Part shown: positions 16,207 to 27,315 of the stretch, one piece after another
How the letters are laid out: each line of letters begins with the position of its first letter
How positions within the stretch are numbered: the stretch's first letter is position 1
Origin: Streptomyces finlayi
GTDB taxonomy: Bacteria > Actinomycetota > Actinomycetes > Streptomycetales > Streptomycetaceae
Assembly (NCBI RefSeq): GCF_014216315.1
Contig: NZ_CP045702.1
Coordinates: forward strand, 1,178,001-1,242,000
Direction: 5' to 3'
Length of the DNA: 64,000 bases
Notes under the pieces: model-generated
Database searches by the model: none
What the model saw: only the letters and a program-made list of their open reading frames with translations
What the model was told of the DNA's origin: nothing
Made by a program: the position numbers and the translations under genes

Positions 16207-19200
16207 ATGATCCGGATGACCGGGACCAAGAGAGTCCATGCAGTCGCGACAAGAGTCCATATGAGAGCCCATGTCACCGCCCTCGTGGCGGCGGCTTCGC
16301 TCCTTGTGGTGGCCGCTCCATCCACCGCAGCCGCCCGGCCCTCCGCTGCTCCGGACCAACCGGTCGACAGCAGCCGGGAGTTCAGCACCTCGTTCGAAGC
16401 GGACGAAAGGCAGCCGGACTGGCGCAACACCGTCGAAGAGGGGCCGGACGGAAAGAACCGGTCGTCAGGTGTAGATGGCGGATTCTCCGCCGGAATACCG
16501 GGCAATGTCACCGACAAGGTGACGGACCTGCGCGCAAGTGGCGAGAACACCGGCAGCGGAGAGGTCAAAGAGAATCTCGTCGATGTCGAGTCCGGTACGA
16601 AGTGGCTGACGTTCACACCGTCCGGATGGGTTGAATTCGACCTGGCCGAACCGGTGAAAGTCGTGACATACGCACTCACTTCGGCCAACGACCATGACGC
16701 GCGTGACCCGCGTGACTGGACGCTCAAGGGCTCCACCGACGGCACGACGTGGAAGGACCTGGACACCCGGGCCGGCCAGACCTTCTCCGAACGTTTCCAG
16801 ACAAAGTCATATGATTTCACCTCCGACGCGGCCTACCAGCACTTCCGTCTGGAGATCACGAAGAACAACGGCGCCTCGGACGTACTCCAGCTCGCCGACG
16901 TCCAGTTCTCCGACGGCGACACCTCCGCGCCCGTCCCTGACGAGATGCGCAGCCAGGCCGACCGCGGCCCGTCCGGCTCCCCCACCGCCAAGTCGGGCGC
17001 CGGGTTCAGCGGAAGGAAGGCGCTGCGCTACGCCGGTACGCACAAGCCGGACGGCCGGGCCTACTCGTACAACAAGGTCTTCGACGTGGACACGGCCGTC
17101 ACGAAGGACACCGAGCTCTCCTACCTCGTCTACCCGCAGATGGGCGAGACGGACCTCGCCTACCCGGCGACGCACATCGCGGTCGACCTCGCCTTCACCG
17201 ACGGCACCTACCTCAGTGGTCTCAAGGCGACCGACAGCCACGGCGGTGTGCTGACCCCGCAGGGCCAGGCCGACGCCAAGCGGCTGTACGTGAACCAGTG
17301 GAACAAGGTCGCCTCGCGCATCGGCACCGTCGCGGCGGGCAAGACCGTCGACCGTGTCCTGGTGGCGTACGACTCCCCCAAGGGCCCGTCGAAGTTCCAG
17401 GGCTGGATCGACGACATCAGGATCGCGCCGAAGGCGCCGGAGAAGCGCAAGGCCCACCTGGCGGACTACGCGCTGACCACCCGCGGCACGAACTCCAGCG
17501 GCGGGTTCTCGCGCGGCAACAACATTCCGGCCACCGCCGTCCCCCATGGTTTCAACTTCTGGACGCCGGTCACCAACGCCGGTTCGACGAGCTGGCTGTA
17601 CGACTACGCCCGGGGCAACAACGAGGACAACCTCCCCGAGATCCAGGCGTTCAGCGCCAGCCACGAGCCGAGCCCCTGGATGGGCGACCGCCAGACCTTC
17701 CAGATGATGCCGTCGGCGGCCGAGGGCACGCCGGACGCCTCCCGCTCGGCGCGCGCGCTGCCGTTCCGCCACGAGAACGAGACAGCGAAGCCGCACTACT
17801 ACGGTGTGACATTTGACAGTGGACTCAAGGCCGAGATGACGCCCACCGACCACGCGGCGCGTATGCGCTTCACCTACCCCGGTGACGACGCGAGCATGGT
17901 CTTCGACAACATCTCCAACGCCGGCGGGCTGACCCTCGACGCGAAGACCGGTTCCTTCACCGGCTTCTCCGACGTGAAGAGCGGCCTCTCGACCGGAGCC
18001 ACCCGGCTCTTCGTCCACGGAGTCTTCGACGCGCCGGTCACCGGCAGCGGCAAGCTGAGCGGCGGTGGCGGCGCCGATGTGACCGGGTACTTCCGCTTCG
18101 ACGCCGGCGAGGACCGTACGGTCGGGCTGCGCCTGGCGACCTCGCTCATCAGCGTGGACCAGGCCAAGCGGAACCTCGCCATGGAGATCCCGGAGTCCGC
18201 CTCCTTCGAGGAGACCAGGGACCGGGCGCGGAGCGCCTGGGACCGCATCCTGGGCAAGGTCGAGGTCGAGGGGGCGAACGCGGACCAGCTGACCACGCTC
18301 TACTCCAGCCTCTACCGGCTGTACCTGTACCCGAACTCGGGCTTCGAGAAGGTCGACGGGAAGGACAGGTACGCCAGCCCCTTCTCACCGCAGACCGGTC
18401 CCGACACCCCGACGCACACGGGCGCGAAGATCGTCGACGGCAAGGTCTACGTCAACAACGGCTTCTGGGACACCTACCGCACGACGTGGCCCGCCTACTC
18501 CTTCCTCACCCCGAAGAAGGCCGGCGAGATGGTGGACGGCTTCGTCCAGCAGTACAAGGACGGGGGCTGGGTCTCCCGTTGGTCGTCCCCGGGCTACGCG
18601 GACCTGATGACCGGTACCAGTTCGGACGTGGCGTTCGCCGACGCGTACGTCAAGGGCGTGAAGTTCGACGCGGAGGCCGCGTACGAGGCGGCCCTGAAGA
18701 ACGCCACCGTCGTCCCGCCGTCCTCCGGCGTCGGCCGCAAGGGCATGGAGACCTCACCCTTCACCGGATACGCGGACACCTCGACCCACGAGGGACTTTC
18801 CTGGTCGCTGGAGGGCTACCTCAACGACTACGGCATCGCGCAGATGGGCAAGGCCCTCTACAAGAAGACGAAGAACGCGCGCTACAAGGAGGAGTCCGAC
18901 TACTTCCTGAACCGTGCCCGCAACTACGTGAAGCTCTTCGACGACAAGGCCGGCTTCTTCCAGGGCAGGAACGCCAAGGGTGACTGGCGGGTCCCGTCCG
19001 AGCGGTACGACCCGCGGATCTGGGGCTACGACTACACCGAGACCAACGGCTGGGGCTACGCCTTCACCGCCCCGCAGGACAGCCGCGGTCTGGCCAACCT
19101 CTACGGCGGCCGCGCCGGCCTCGCCGAGAAGCTCGACACGTACTTCGACACACCGGAGACCGCGGGACCGCAGTTCGTCGGCTCGTACGGGGGCGTCATC

Positions 19201-20079
19201 CACGAGATGACGGAGGCCCGAGACGTACGGATGGGCATGTACGGCCACAGCAACCAGGTCGCCCACCACGCCACGTACATGTACGACGCGGCCTCGCAGC
19301 CGTGGAAGACGCAGGAGAAGGTCCGCGAGGTCCTCGGCCGCCTCTACACGGGCAGCGAGATCGGGCAGGGCTACCACGGCGACGAGGACAACGGCGAGCA
19401 GTCGGCCTGGTTCCTCTTCTCCTCGCTCGGCTTCTACCCGCTGGTGATGGGCAGTGGCGAGTACGCGATCGGCTCGCCGCTCTTCACGAAGACCACGGTG
19501 CACCTGGAGAACGGCCGCGACCTGGTCGTCAAGGCTCCGAAGAACAGCGCGAAGAACGTCTACGTTCAAGGCTTGAAGGTCAACGGCAAGAAGTGGAAGT
19601 CGACTTCACTGCCGCACGACCTGCTGGCCAAGGGTGGCGTGCTGGAGTTCGACATGGGCGCGAAGCCTTCCGCGTGGGGCACCGGCAAGAACGCGGCGCC
19701 GGTCTCGATCACCCAGGACGACGACGTACCGGACCCGAAGGCGGACGTGCTGAAGGGCGAGGGCGCCCTCTTCGACAACACCTCGGCCACGAAGGCCTCG
19801 GTCGAGTCGGTGGACCTGCCGGTGGCCTCGGCCACGAAGGCACTCCAGTACACGCTGACCTCGTCCGCCGCGAAGGACGCCCCGGCGGGCTGGGTACTCC
19901 AGGGCTCGTCGGACGGTACGACGTGGAAGGACCTCGACAAGCGGTCCGCCCAGTCGTTCGCCTGGGACAGGCAGACCCGGGTGTTCTCGGTCGGCCGGCC
20001 TGGCTCGTACACGGCGTACCGGCTGGTCGTCGACGGCACGGCGACGCTGGCGGAGATCGAGCTCCTCGGCCAGAAGTGA
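16207..20079 (+). CDS. Secreted GH92 family alpha-1,2-mannosidase with F5/8-type C domains at both ends
   Basis: 1290 residues. The signal peptide (about 1-47) ends near STAAARPSA. Residues about 125-205 form a discoidin/F5-8C-like sugar-binding domain (WTLKGSTDGTTWKDLD). The GH92 N-domain (about 430-680) and catalytic domain (about 690-1150) follow, with VNNGFWDTYRTTWPAYSFLT, GWVSRWSSPGYADLMTGTSS and GYHGDEDNGEQSAWFLFSSL, the last holding the conserved Asp/Glu cluster. A second F5-8C-like domain (about 1190-1290, LQGSSDGTTWKDLD) ends the protein. GH92 enzymes are Ca-dependent inverting exo-mannosidases acting on mannans or N-glycans outside the cell. It is divergent from ngcE. ATGs at 16216 and 16261 are alternative starts. 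Confidence 0.92.
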   Translation: MIRMTGTKRVHAVATRVHMRAHVTALVAAASLLVVAAPSTAAARPSAAPDQPVDSSREFSTSFEADERQPDWRNTVEEGPDGKNRSSGVDGGFSAGIPGNVTDKVTDLRASGENTGSGEVKENLVDVESGTKWLTFTPSGWVEFDLAEPVKVVTYALTSANDHDARDPRDWTLKGSTDGTTWKDLDTRAGQTFSERFQTKSYDFTSDAAYQHFRLEITKNNGASDVLQLADVQFSDGDTSAPVPDEMRSQADRGPSGSPTAKSGAGFSGRKALRYAGTHKPDGRAYSYNKVFDVDTAVTKDTELSYLVYPQMGETDLAYPATHIAVDLAFTDGTYLSGLKATDSHGGVLTPQGQADAKRLYVNQWNKVASRIGTVAAGKTVDRVLVAYDSPKGPSKFQGWIDDIRIAPKAPEKRKAHLADYALTTRGTNSSGGFSRGNNIPATAVPHGFNFWTPVTNAGSTSWLYDYARGNNEDNLPEIQAFSASHEPSPWMGDRQTFQMMPSAAEGTPDASRSARALPFRHENETAKPHYYGVTFDSGLKAEMTPTDHAARMRFTYPGDDASMVFDNISNAGGLTLDAKTGSFTGFSDVKSGLSTGATRLFVHGVFDAPVTGSGKLSGGGGADVTGYFRFDAGEDRTVGLRLATSLISVDQAKRNLAMEIPESASFEETRDRARSAWDRILGKVEVEGANADQLTTLYSSLYRLYLYPNSGFEKVDGKDRYASPFSPQTGPDTPTHTGAKIVDGKVYVNNGFWDTYRTTWPAYSFLTPKKAGEMVDGFVQQYKDGGWVSRWSSPGYADLMTGTSSDVAFADAYVKGVKFDAEAAYEAALKNATVVPPSSGVGRKGMETSPFTGYADTSTHEGLSWSLEGYLNDYGIAQMGKALYKKTKNARYKEESDYFLNRARNYVKLFDDKAGFFQGRNAKGDWRVPSERYDPRIWGYDYTETNGWGYAFTAPQDSRGLANLYGGRAGLAEKLDTYFDTPETAGPQFVGSYGGVIHEMTEARDVRMGMYGHSNQVAHHATYMYDAASQPWKTQEKVREVLGRLYTGSEIGQGYHGDEDNGEQSAWFLFSSLGFYPLVMGSGEYAIGSPLFTKTTVHLENGRDLVVKAPKNSAKNVYVQGLKVNGKKWKSTSLPHDLLAKGGVLEFDMGAKPSAWGTGKNAAPVSITQDDDVPDPKADVLKGEGALFDNTSATKASVESVDLPVASATKALQYTLTSSAAKDAPAGWVLQGSSDGTTWKDLDKRSAQSFAWDRQTRVFSVGRPGSYTAYRLVVDGTATLAEIELLGQK

Positions 20080-20106
20080 CGGGTTGAACGCTCAACTGAT
20101 GCACGG

Positions 20107-20143
20107 GGTGCCCCTTTCGGCGAGGTCTGCCGGAGGGGGCACC
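20107..20143 (+). terminator. Hairpin terminator of the GH92 gene
   Basis: Stem GGTGCCCC / GGGGCACC with an inner CGGC / GCCG stem, 28 bp after the stop codon. Confidence 0.65.
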
Positions 20144-20194
20144 GCTCTGTCCGGCCTCGAAACGGCCTTGAAACGGCGTTGATACGGCTTCGCC

Positions 20195-20230
20195 ATGGCC
20201 TTGATCCGACTCTGCTATGGCCTTGATCCG
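20195..20230. repeat. Short tandem repeat in the GH92-downstream spacer
   Basis: ATGGCCTTGATCCG occurs twice with a 22-bp period (20195-20208, 20217-20230), and degenerate copies (CGGCCTTGAAACGG, CGTTGATACGG) precede it from about 20157. The 315-bp spacer 20080-20394 otherwise holds the terminator and the promoter region of the next gene. Confidence 0.6.
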
Positions 20231-20394
20231 GCTCGGATCCGGCCCGGACGCCCGGTTTCCACTCCTGTGCTGTCGGCCGATCAGGGCACTTCTGACATGT
20301 TCTCGTGTCTTATCGGACTTTTACGATGATTCATGGCATCCCTTAGGCGATCAGGTGATCAGTACGACAATCATCTCGGCTTGAAGGAGCCTTC

Positions 20395-21027
20395 ATGCGC
20401 ATCTCCAGTTCCGTCCACTCCCGCAGCGTCCGCACGGGCGCCAAGGTGGCCGTCGCGGTCGCGGTCGCCGGCGCCACCCTGGCCGGAGCACCCGCCGCCT
20501 ACGCCCTCCCCGGCGACAGCGGCAACATCGACATCCGCTCGGTCAGCTGGCACTCGCGCGGTGACCGCGACGGCGTCGAGGTCTGCAAGTTCGTGCTCGC
20601 GGCAAGCAACTTCGAGTCGTTCCCCTCGGTCCCCTGGACGATCACCGAGCAGCCCCCTACCGTGCCGCCAGGCAACACCCTGCTGGCCACTCTTCCGCTC
20701 ATCAACGGCAGTGCGCGCAGTGAGCCGTACCTGCTCCCGGAGGGCACGTACAAGCTGGTGTGGGTCGTCCCGGCGGGCCCGAAGCAGAAGAGCTTCAAGG
20801 TCGAGTGCCCCGACCGCGGTCACGGCGGCGGCAAGCCCCACCACCCGCAGAAGCCGATCGGCGCGGTCCCCGCGGGCGGCGGCGGTGTCCCGGACATGGA
20901 GCCCATCAGCTCCGAGAGCGACTCGAGCGCCGGAACCGCCGCCGCGCTGGTGGCCGGGGCCGCCGGAGCCGCGGGCCTGATCATGGTTCGCCGGTCCGCT
21001 CGTCGCCGTGCCCGTGGCGAGGCGTAA
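20395..21027 (+). CDS. Secreted membrane-anchored protein of unknown function, upstream of a class F sortase
   Basis: 210 residues, not assigned to a named family. There is a signal peptide of about 38 residues (cut near PAAYA). A compact domain of about 100 residues with two Cys (VEVCKFVLAAS and SFKVECPDRG) could form one disulfide. A His/Gly/Pro-rich spacer follows (GHGGGKPHHPQKP), then a C-terminal hydrophobic helix (about 182-200) and a basic tail RRSARRRARGEA. That layout resembles a cell-wall sorting signal, but no LPXTG-like pentapeptide precedes the helix. The ribosome site GAAGGAG lies 6 nt before ATG. Its end overlaps the sortase start by 20 bp, so the two are probably co-translated and functionally linked. 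Confidence 0.7.
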   Translation: MRISSSVHSRSVRTGAKVAVAVAVAGATLAGAPAAYALPGDSGNIDIRSVSWHSRGDRDGVEVCKFVLAASNFESFPSVPWTITEQPPTVPPGNTLLATLPLINGSARSEPYLLPEGTYKLVWVVPAGPKQKSFKVECPDRGHGGGKPHHPQKPIGAVPAGGGGVPDMEPISSESDSSAGTAAALVAGAAGAAGLIMVRRSARRRARGEA

Positions 21028-21727
21028 CGCCCGCTGCCGACGGCGACGACGAGGACCGACGCGCGCCTGCCGTCTCACCATGACGCTGTGCGTGACGTTC
21101 TCCCTGGTGGCCGGCATCGTCTGGGTGTCCTCGGACTCCTCCGATGACACCCGGTCGGCCACCGCCGCCCGCGGCAGCGACGCCGCGGGCGGCGGGCGGG
21201 AACCGTTCCGACGGGCACCCCACACACCGGAGGAGCACGTGCCCGCCTCGCACACCCCTCTGGTGCCCTCCCGCCCGATGAAGGTGGCCATTCCCGCCAT
21301 CTTCATCGAGGCGCCGGTCGCCGGACTCGGCCTCGACAAGAAGGGCCGGCTCGAAGTCCCGCCGTTGAGCAGACCCAAGCTGACGGGCTGGTACGAGAAG
21401 GGGCCGTCACCCGGTGAGAACGGCACGGCCCTGCTCGTGGGCCACCGGGACACCCGGACCGGTCCCGCCATCTTCCTCAACCTCAACGCACTGCGCCGGG
21501 GCGACAAGGTCAACGTGGTGCGCGCGGACCGCAGGACCGCGGTGTTCACGGTCGATGCGGTGAAGACGTACACGAAGGACAAGTTCCCCGACGACACGGT
21601 GTACGGGGAGACCGGGCGGCCCGAACTCCGGCTGCTGACCTGCGGCGGGCGTTTCGACGCGAAGGCGGGCTACTCCGCGAACGTGGTGGTCTTCGCCCAC
21701 CTCACCTCACTGAAGAAGGCGGCCTGA
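21008..21727 (+). CDS. Class F sortase
   Basis: 239 residues from GTG at 21008. A very basic N-terminus (RRNARCRRRRRG) precedes one transmembrane helix (about 24-42). An extracellular sortase domain follows with the catalytic His in ALLVGHRDTR, the catalytic Cys in RLLTCGGRF, and an Arg after it. Class F sortases of actinobacteria are short and usually lie next to a membrane-anchored secreted protein. It probably processes or anchors the overlapping upstream product. GTG at 21014 is an alternative start, and ATG at 21080 would cut into the membrane helix. Confidence 0.85.
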   Translation: MPVARRNARCRRRRRGPTRACRLTMTLCVTFSLVAGIVWVSSDSSDDTRSATAARGSDAAGGGREPFRRAPHTPEEHVPASHTPLVPSRPMKVAIPAIFIEAPVAGLGLDKKGRLEVPPLSRPKLTGWYEKGPSPGENGTALLVGHRDTRTGPAIFLNLNALRRGDKVNVVRADRRTAVFTVDAVKTYTKDKFPDDTVYGETGRPELRLLTCGGRFDAKAGYSANVVVFAHLTSLKKAA

Positions 21728-21838
21728 ACGCCGCACGGGTTCGGGCCGGTACCTCGGGGACCAGGTGCCGGCCGCCCGCACGACCGTCGCGGGGCCGTCG
21801 GTGGGGCGGGTGCGAAGCCGTCGGCGGGGCCGTCGCGC

Positions 21839-22080
21839 TCAGGCCCCCGCTGCCCCGAACAGCCGTTCCGGCAGAGCCATGTTGAGCGTCGTGATGACCG
21901 GCTTGCCGTGCTCCGCACCGAGCCGGGAGACCGCCCCCGTGGCGAGCTGGAACAGCTCACCGCCGGCGGGGGCCAGCCGCAGATGGCGGGCGGTGAGCAC
22001 GAGCAGGAAGTGGGAGTGCGCCAGGACGACGTCCGCGTGCCCGAGCCGTGAGGCCTCCGTCCGCACCTGCGCCGGCACCC
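21839..22080 (-). pseudogene. 3' remnant of an unidentified gene
   Basis: On the minus strand the frame ends cleanly at 21839 and encodes ASRLGHADVVLAHSHFLLVL, then TARHLRLAPAGGELFQLATG and PVITTLNMALPERLFGA. This reads as the C-terminus of a real folded protein by composition, but I do not recognise the family. Upstream of about 22080 the frame becomes low-quality sequence and no start is found, so the 5' part is lost. Confidence 0.4.
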
Positions 22081-22188
22081 CCTGTATCGATGGCGCGGCT
22101 GTCGCAGGTGCGAACGCGCGGGCCCACGATCGCACTTGCGGACGGCCGTTGCCCGATCCCCCTTGCGACGCGCCCCCGCGACTCCAGG

Positions 22189-22368
22189 TTGTCGCCCACG
22201 CCGCTGCCGAAGGACCTGGACCCGTACACCCATGCCCGCGCCTTCTACGGTGCCGAGTTGCGGCTGATGCGCGAGGCCGCCGGAATGTCCCAGGAGCAAC
22301 TGGGCGAGTGCGTGTTCTGCTCGGGGGCGTGCATCGGCATGTTCGGGGCGGTGGCGCGCCGTCCGCAG
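22189..22368 (+). pseudogene. 5' remnant of an XRE/Scr1-type helix-turn-helix regulator
   Basis: From TTG at 22189 the frame encodes LPKDLDPYTHARAFYGAELR and then LMREAAGMSQEQLGECVFCS up to RRPQ, which is the N-terminus and HTH of the large Streptomyces XRE family usually followed by a DUF5753 domain of about 200 residues. Similarity stops after residue 60, so only the DNA-binding start survives. With the minus-strand remnant to its left it forms a 0.7-kb decayed spacer. Confidence 0.55.
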
Positions 22369-22504
22369 GGCCGCTCCGCACACGATTGGGCGAGGGCTGC
22401 CGCACGGTCGCCGGAGGCATCCCTGGCTCGGATCGCCTCGGACCGACAGCCCGTGCTGGTGTTCCGGGCCGCCGGGTGGGCGGAATTCGTGCGGGCCTCA
22501 AGCG

Positions 22505-23137
22505 GTGGTCACATACCGTTGGGGTCCTGCCTGCACGTTTTGCCGAGGGGGGGACCTCATATCCGGCAGTTTTCCACCGCCACCATCGCCACCGCCACCG
22601 CCGCACCAGCACCAGCCGTGGGCGACCCCGCCCGGGTGGGGTAAGCCACCTCCGCGCAAGAGCGGCGGTGCGGGGCTGGCCATCGGCCTGTCCGTCGGGG
22701 GTGGGCTCTTCGTGCTGGCCCTCCTGGGCACCTTCCTGTACTTCCTGGGCGACGCCCTCACGGAGTCCGGGAAGCCGCGCAGAGCTCCGTCGGCCGAGTC
22801 GCTGCCCAGCCAGGAGCCCACGGTCACGGCCAGTCCTACGCCCGCCGGTACGGATGCCGAGGAGGACGTCCGGATCGCCGGGTGCACGGTGGACTCGGTG
22901 ACGGCGTGGCCGTCCGCCCGGATGGAGATGGTCAACGGCTCCGGGGCCGCGGCGGATTACGTCGTGACCGTGGAGTTCGTGGACGGGGACGGCGCCCGGG
23001 TGACGGACGGAATCGTCGGGGTGGTCGGCCTCGCGCCGGGACGGACGGCGAAGAAGAAGGCGCAGGGGCTCGGCGAGGCCCCGCGCGACACGAAGTGCCG
23101 GATCACCGGTGTGCACCGGACTCCGGCGGCCGGCTGA
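22505..23137 (+). CDS. Membrane protein with an FxLYD-like extracytoplasmic domain
   Basis: A Pro-rich cytoplasmic segment (FPPPPSPPPPPHQHQPW) is followed by one membrane helix (GLFVLALLGTFLYFLG), a Ser/Thr/Pro linker and a C-terminal beta domain. That domain has GCTVDSVTAWPSARMEMVNG, ADYVVTVEFVDGDG and LAPGRTAKKKAQ, the pattern of FxLYD-type domains; two Cys may pair. Function is unknown. The start is uncertain: the only in-frame standard start is GTG at 22505, but the natural N-terminus looks like the ATA codon at 22559, which has a G-rich ribosome-site-like run just before it and is where an ATG would be expected. Confidence 0.65.
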   Translation: MVTYRWGPACTFCRGGDLISGSFPPPPSPPPPPHQHQPWATPPGWGKPPPRKSGGAGLAIGLSVGGGLFVLALLGTFLYFLGDALTESGKPRRAPSAESLPSQEPTVTASPTPAGTDAEEDVRIAGCTVDSVTAWPSARMEMVNGSGAAADYVVTVEFVDGDGARVTDGIVGVVGLAPGRTAKKKAQGLGEAPRDTKCRITGVHRTPAAG

Positions 23138-23167
23138 CCCTCTCGGGAAGCCGTGGAACAGGCCGAA

Positions 23168-23198
23168 GGGCCGCACCCCGTACGACGGGGTGCGGCCC
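23168..23198. terminator. Bidirectional hairpin between the FxLYD gene and acnA
   Basis: Perfect 13-bp stem GGGCCGCACCCCG / CGGGGTGCGGCCC with loop TACGA, placed between two convergent genes (30 bp after one stop, 20 bp after the other). Confidence 0.85.
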
Positions 23199-23218
23199 TC
23201 AGTGGTGTGCGGTGCGCG

Positions 23219-25942
<2,724 letters not shown>

Positions 25943-26049
25943 GACAGTCTCCTTCTTCAATGTGCGCGTACTACCGCGCCGCGCGTCATTGGCGGCCGGC
26001 GTCGCGTGGTGCCGCCTACGGCCCCACCATCCGCTAAGGCAAGAATTAG

Positions 26050-26068
26050 TTAGGTAACCCTTACCGGG
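26050..26068. promoter_or_regulatory. Weak iron-box-like sequence upstream of acnA
   Basis: TTAGGTAACCCTTACCGGG matches the recalled DtxR/DmdR iron box TTAGGTTAGGCTCACCTAA at 12 of 19 positions, with a perfect TTAGGT half, and contains the inverted repeat GGTAA-CCC-TTACC. Control of an iron-sulfur enzyme by an iron regulator would be sensible, but the match is weak. Confidence 0.25.
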
Positions 26069-26094
26069 CGGCGGCTGCGGTACGCCTCGGCAGA

Positions 26095-26114
26095 TATCTC
26101 GATGTCGAGATAAC
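26095..26114. promoter_or_regulatory. Operator palindrome upstream of acnA
   Basis: TATCTCGA-TG-TCGAGATA is a perfect inverted repeat (26095-26112) followed by AC. It shares the form ATCTC-N6-GAGATAAC with the site directly in front of the XRE-MurA gene at 29129-29147. It is about 153 bp upstream of the acnA start. Confidence 0.55.
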
Positions 26115-26571
26115 TCTAGTACATCGCCGCCGCGCGGTCATGCCCGGGCGCCGTTGTCCTGTCTCACTTGATCGAGTCGCTGCCTCAACGCTGTCTCGAT
26201 GAACCTACTCGCGCGGTGGTCAGCACGCCGACCAGGCGACGGCCGCGGCGGCCCCTGGCAGGCTGGGCACCGTGACCGACTCGATGGCACGCCCGGGACA
26301 GCCGGTGACCGTCCTGCGGGACGGCGGACTTCGGGCCGTGGTCGCAGTACCACCAGCCCTGCCGCTCAGGGGGAATGAGGACCGGGCTGATTGATCTGAA
26401 TCCCAGCAGATCAAGCCGTCCGTGGCCTCAGCAGGGCTCAGTTGGCCGTCGGCACGCTCACGCCGACCCCGCAACGCCGTACGAGGAGTCCGAGAGCCCG
26501 GCGACTACTCCAGCGGCCTGGAGCCGGTCCGTTCCGGCAGCACGTGCCGGATGCGGCTCCGCAGGGCGTGA
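26115..26571. other. Non-coding or decayed spacer between acnA and the first VOC gene
   Basis: No convincing gene. A short plus-strand frame from GTG at 26271 (MARPGQPVTVLRDGGLRAVV in its N-terminal part) vaguely resembles the start of a gas-vesicle GvpL/F protein but ends after about 40 codons. The rest has no protein-like frame and no strong hairpin. Confidence 0.4.
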
Positions 26572-26661
26572 CATGAGCGGATTCCGGGACTCGTGCCGTC
26601 ATGCCGTCCGGACGTCACATCCGTCAGGAATCAAGAAGCGCCGCTTACAGGCCACGCCTAG
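26572..26661 (+). pseudogene. 3' remnant of a small araC-family gene carrying the promoter of VOC gene 1
   Basis: The frame ending at TAG 26659-26661 encodes LVPSCRPDVTSVRNQEAPL and TGHA. This aligns with the C-terminus of the intact AraC protein at 27316-27777 (TPSWVAAQLTGPVRNQEAPP); the VRNQEAP core is identical. An in-frame stop lies just upstream of 26572, so only about 29 codons survive. The persistence of this tail is explained by the regulatory motif and -10 box inside it. Confidence 0.6.
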
Positions 26662-26664
26662 CAT
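26623..26664 (+). promoter_or_regulatory. Activator motif and leaderless promoter of VOC gene 1
   Basis: GTCAGGAATCAAGAAGC (26623-26639) is followed after 19 nt by TAGCAT (26659-26664), a -10-like hexamer, and after 7 more nt by the ATG at 26672. No ribosome site precedes the ATG, so the transcript is likely leaderless. The same motif with the same spacings precedes the second VOC gene. Confidence 0.6.
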
Positions 26665-26671
26665 CGGCTCC

Positions 26672-27082
26672 ATGGACATCACCATTCATACGACCGCGCT
26701 CCCGCACGACGACCCGGACGCGTCCGTGGCCTTCTACCGCGACACCCTCGGTTTCGAGGTCCGCAGCGACGTCGGACAGGGCAGGATGCGCTGGATCACG
26801 GTCGGTCCCGCCGGTCAGCCCGGTACGTCCATCCTGCTGACACCACCGGCGGCCGACCCGGGAGTCACCGACGACGAGCGCCGCACCATCTCCGAGATGA
26901 TGGCGAAGGGCACCTACGGCTGGATCCTGCTGGCCACGCCGGACCTCGACGGCGTGTTCGAGAAGGTGCAGGCGGGCGACACCGAGGTGGTCCAGGAGCC
27001 GACCGAGCAGCCGTACGGCATCCGCGACTGCGCGTTCCGCGACCCTGCGGGCAACCTGATCCGCATTCAGGAGCTCCGCTGA
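26672..27082 (+). CDS. VOC-superfamily (glyoxalase/bleomycin resistance-like) protein 1
   Basis: 136 residues forming one VOC unit of two beta-alpha-beta-beta-beta halves. It starts MDITIHTTALPHDDPDASVA, contains YRDTLGFEVRSDVGQGRMRW and ends FRDPAGNLIRIQELR. The C-terminal FRDPAGN with a downstream Glu and the N-terminal His are possible metal ligands. VOC proteins include glyoxalases, isomerases and drug-binding proteins; the substrate is unknown. The start is fixed by the leaderless promoter. It lies in an araC-VOC cassette inserted between acnA and the MurA-like gene. Confidence 0.85.
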   Translation: MDITIHTTALPHDDPDASVAFYRDTLGFEVRSDVGQGRMRWITVGPAGQPGTSILLTPPAADPGVTDDERRTISEMMAKGTYGWILLATPDLDGVFEKVQAGDTEVVQEPTEQPYGIRDCAFRDPAGNLIRIQELR

Positions 27083-27315
27083 CCCTTCCGATCGCCGATG
27101 CCGCCGTAGGCCCTTTCGCTGCGGCCGGTATCGCGATCTCCTGTGCACACCACGCGACCTCCAGGGCTCCGAGCAGGAGACCAGGCCGCAGCCCTCGACC
27201 GGCTCCTCGACCCCGGGGGAGCCGGTCGTCGCCGTTGAGCGCCTCGCCGGCCGTCCCCCGCCCCCCGGACGTCGGCGCCCAGGTGCGCACGGACCATCGA
27301 TGAGGAGGAGTTCCC

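Noticed and set aside
20157..20245. CRISPR-like array
   Set aside because: Only two clear 14-bp units with a 22-bp period; degenerate tandem duplication, no cas genes.
26271..26393. Possible start of a GvpL/F gas-vesicle gene
   Set aside because: Only about 40 codons with vague similarity, no other gvp genes nearby.
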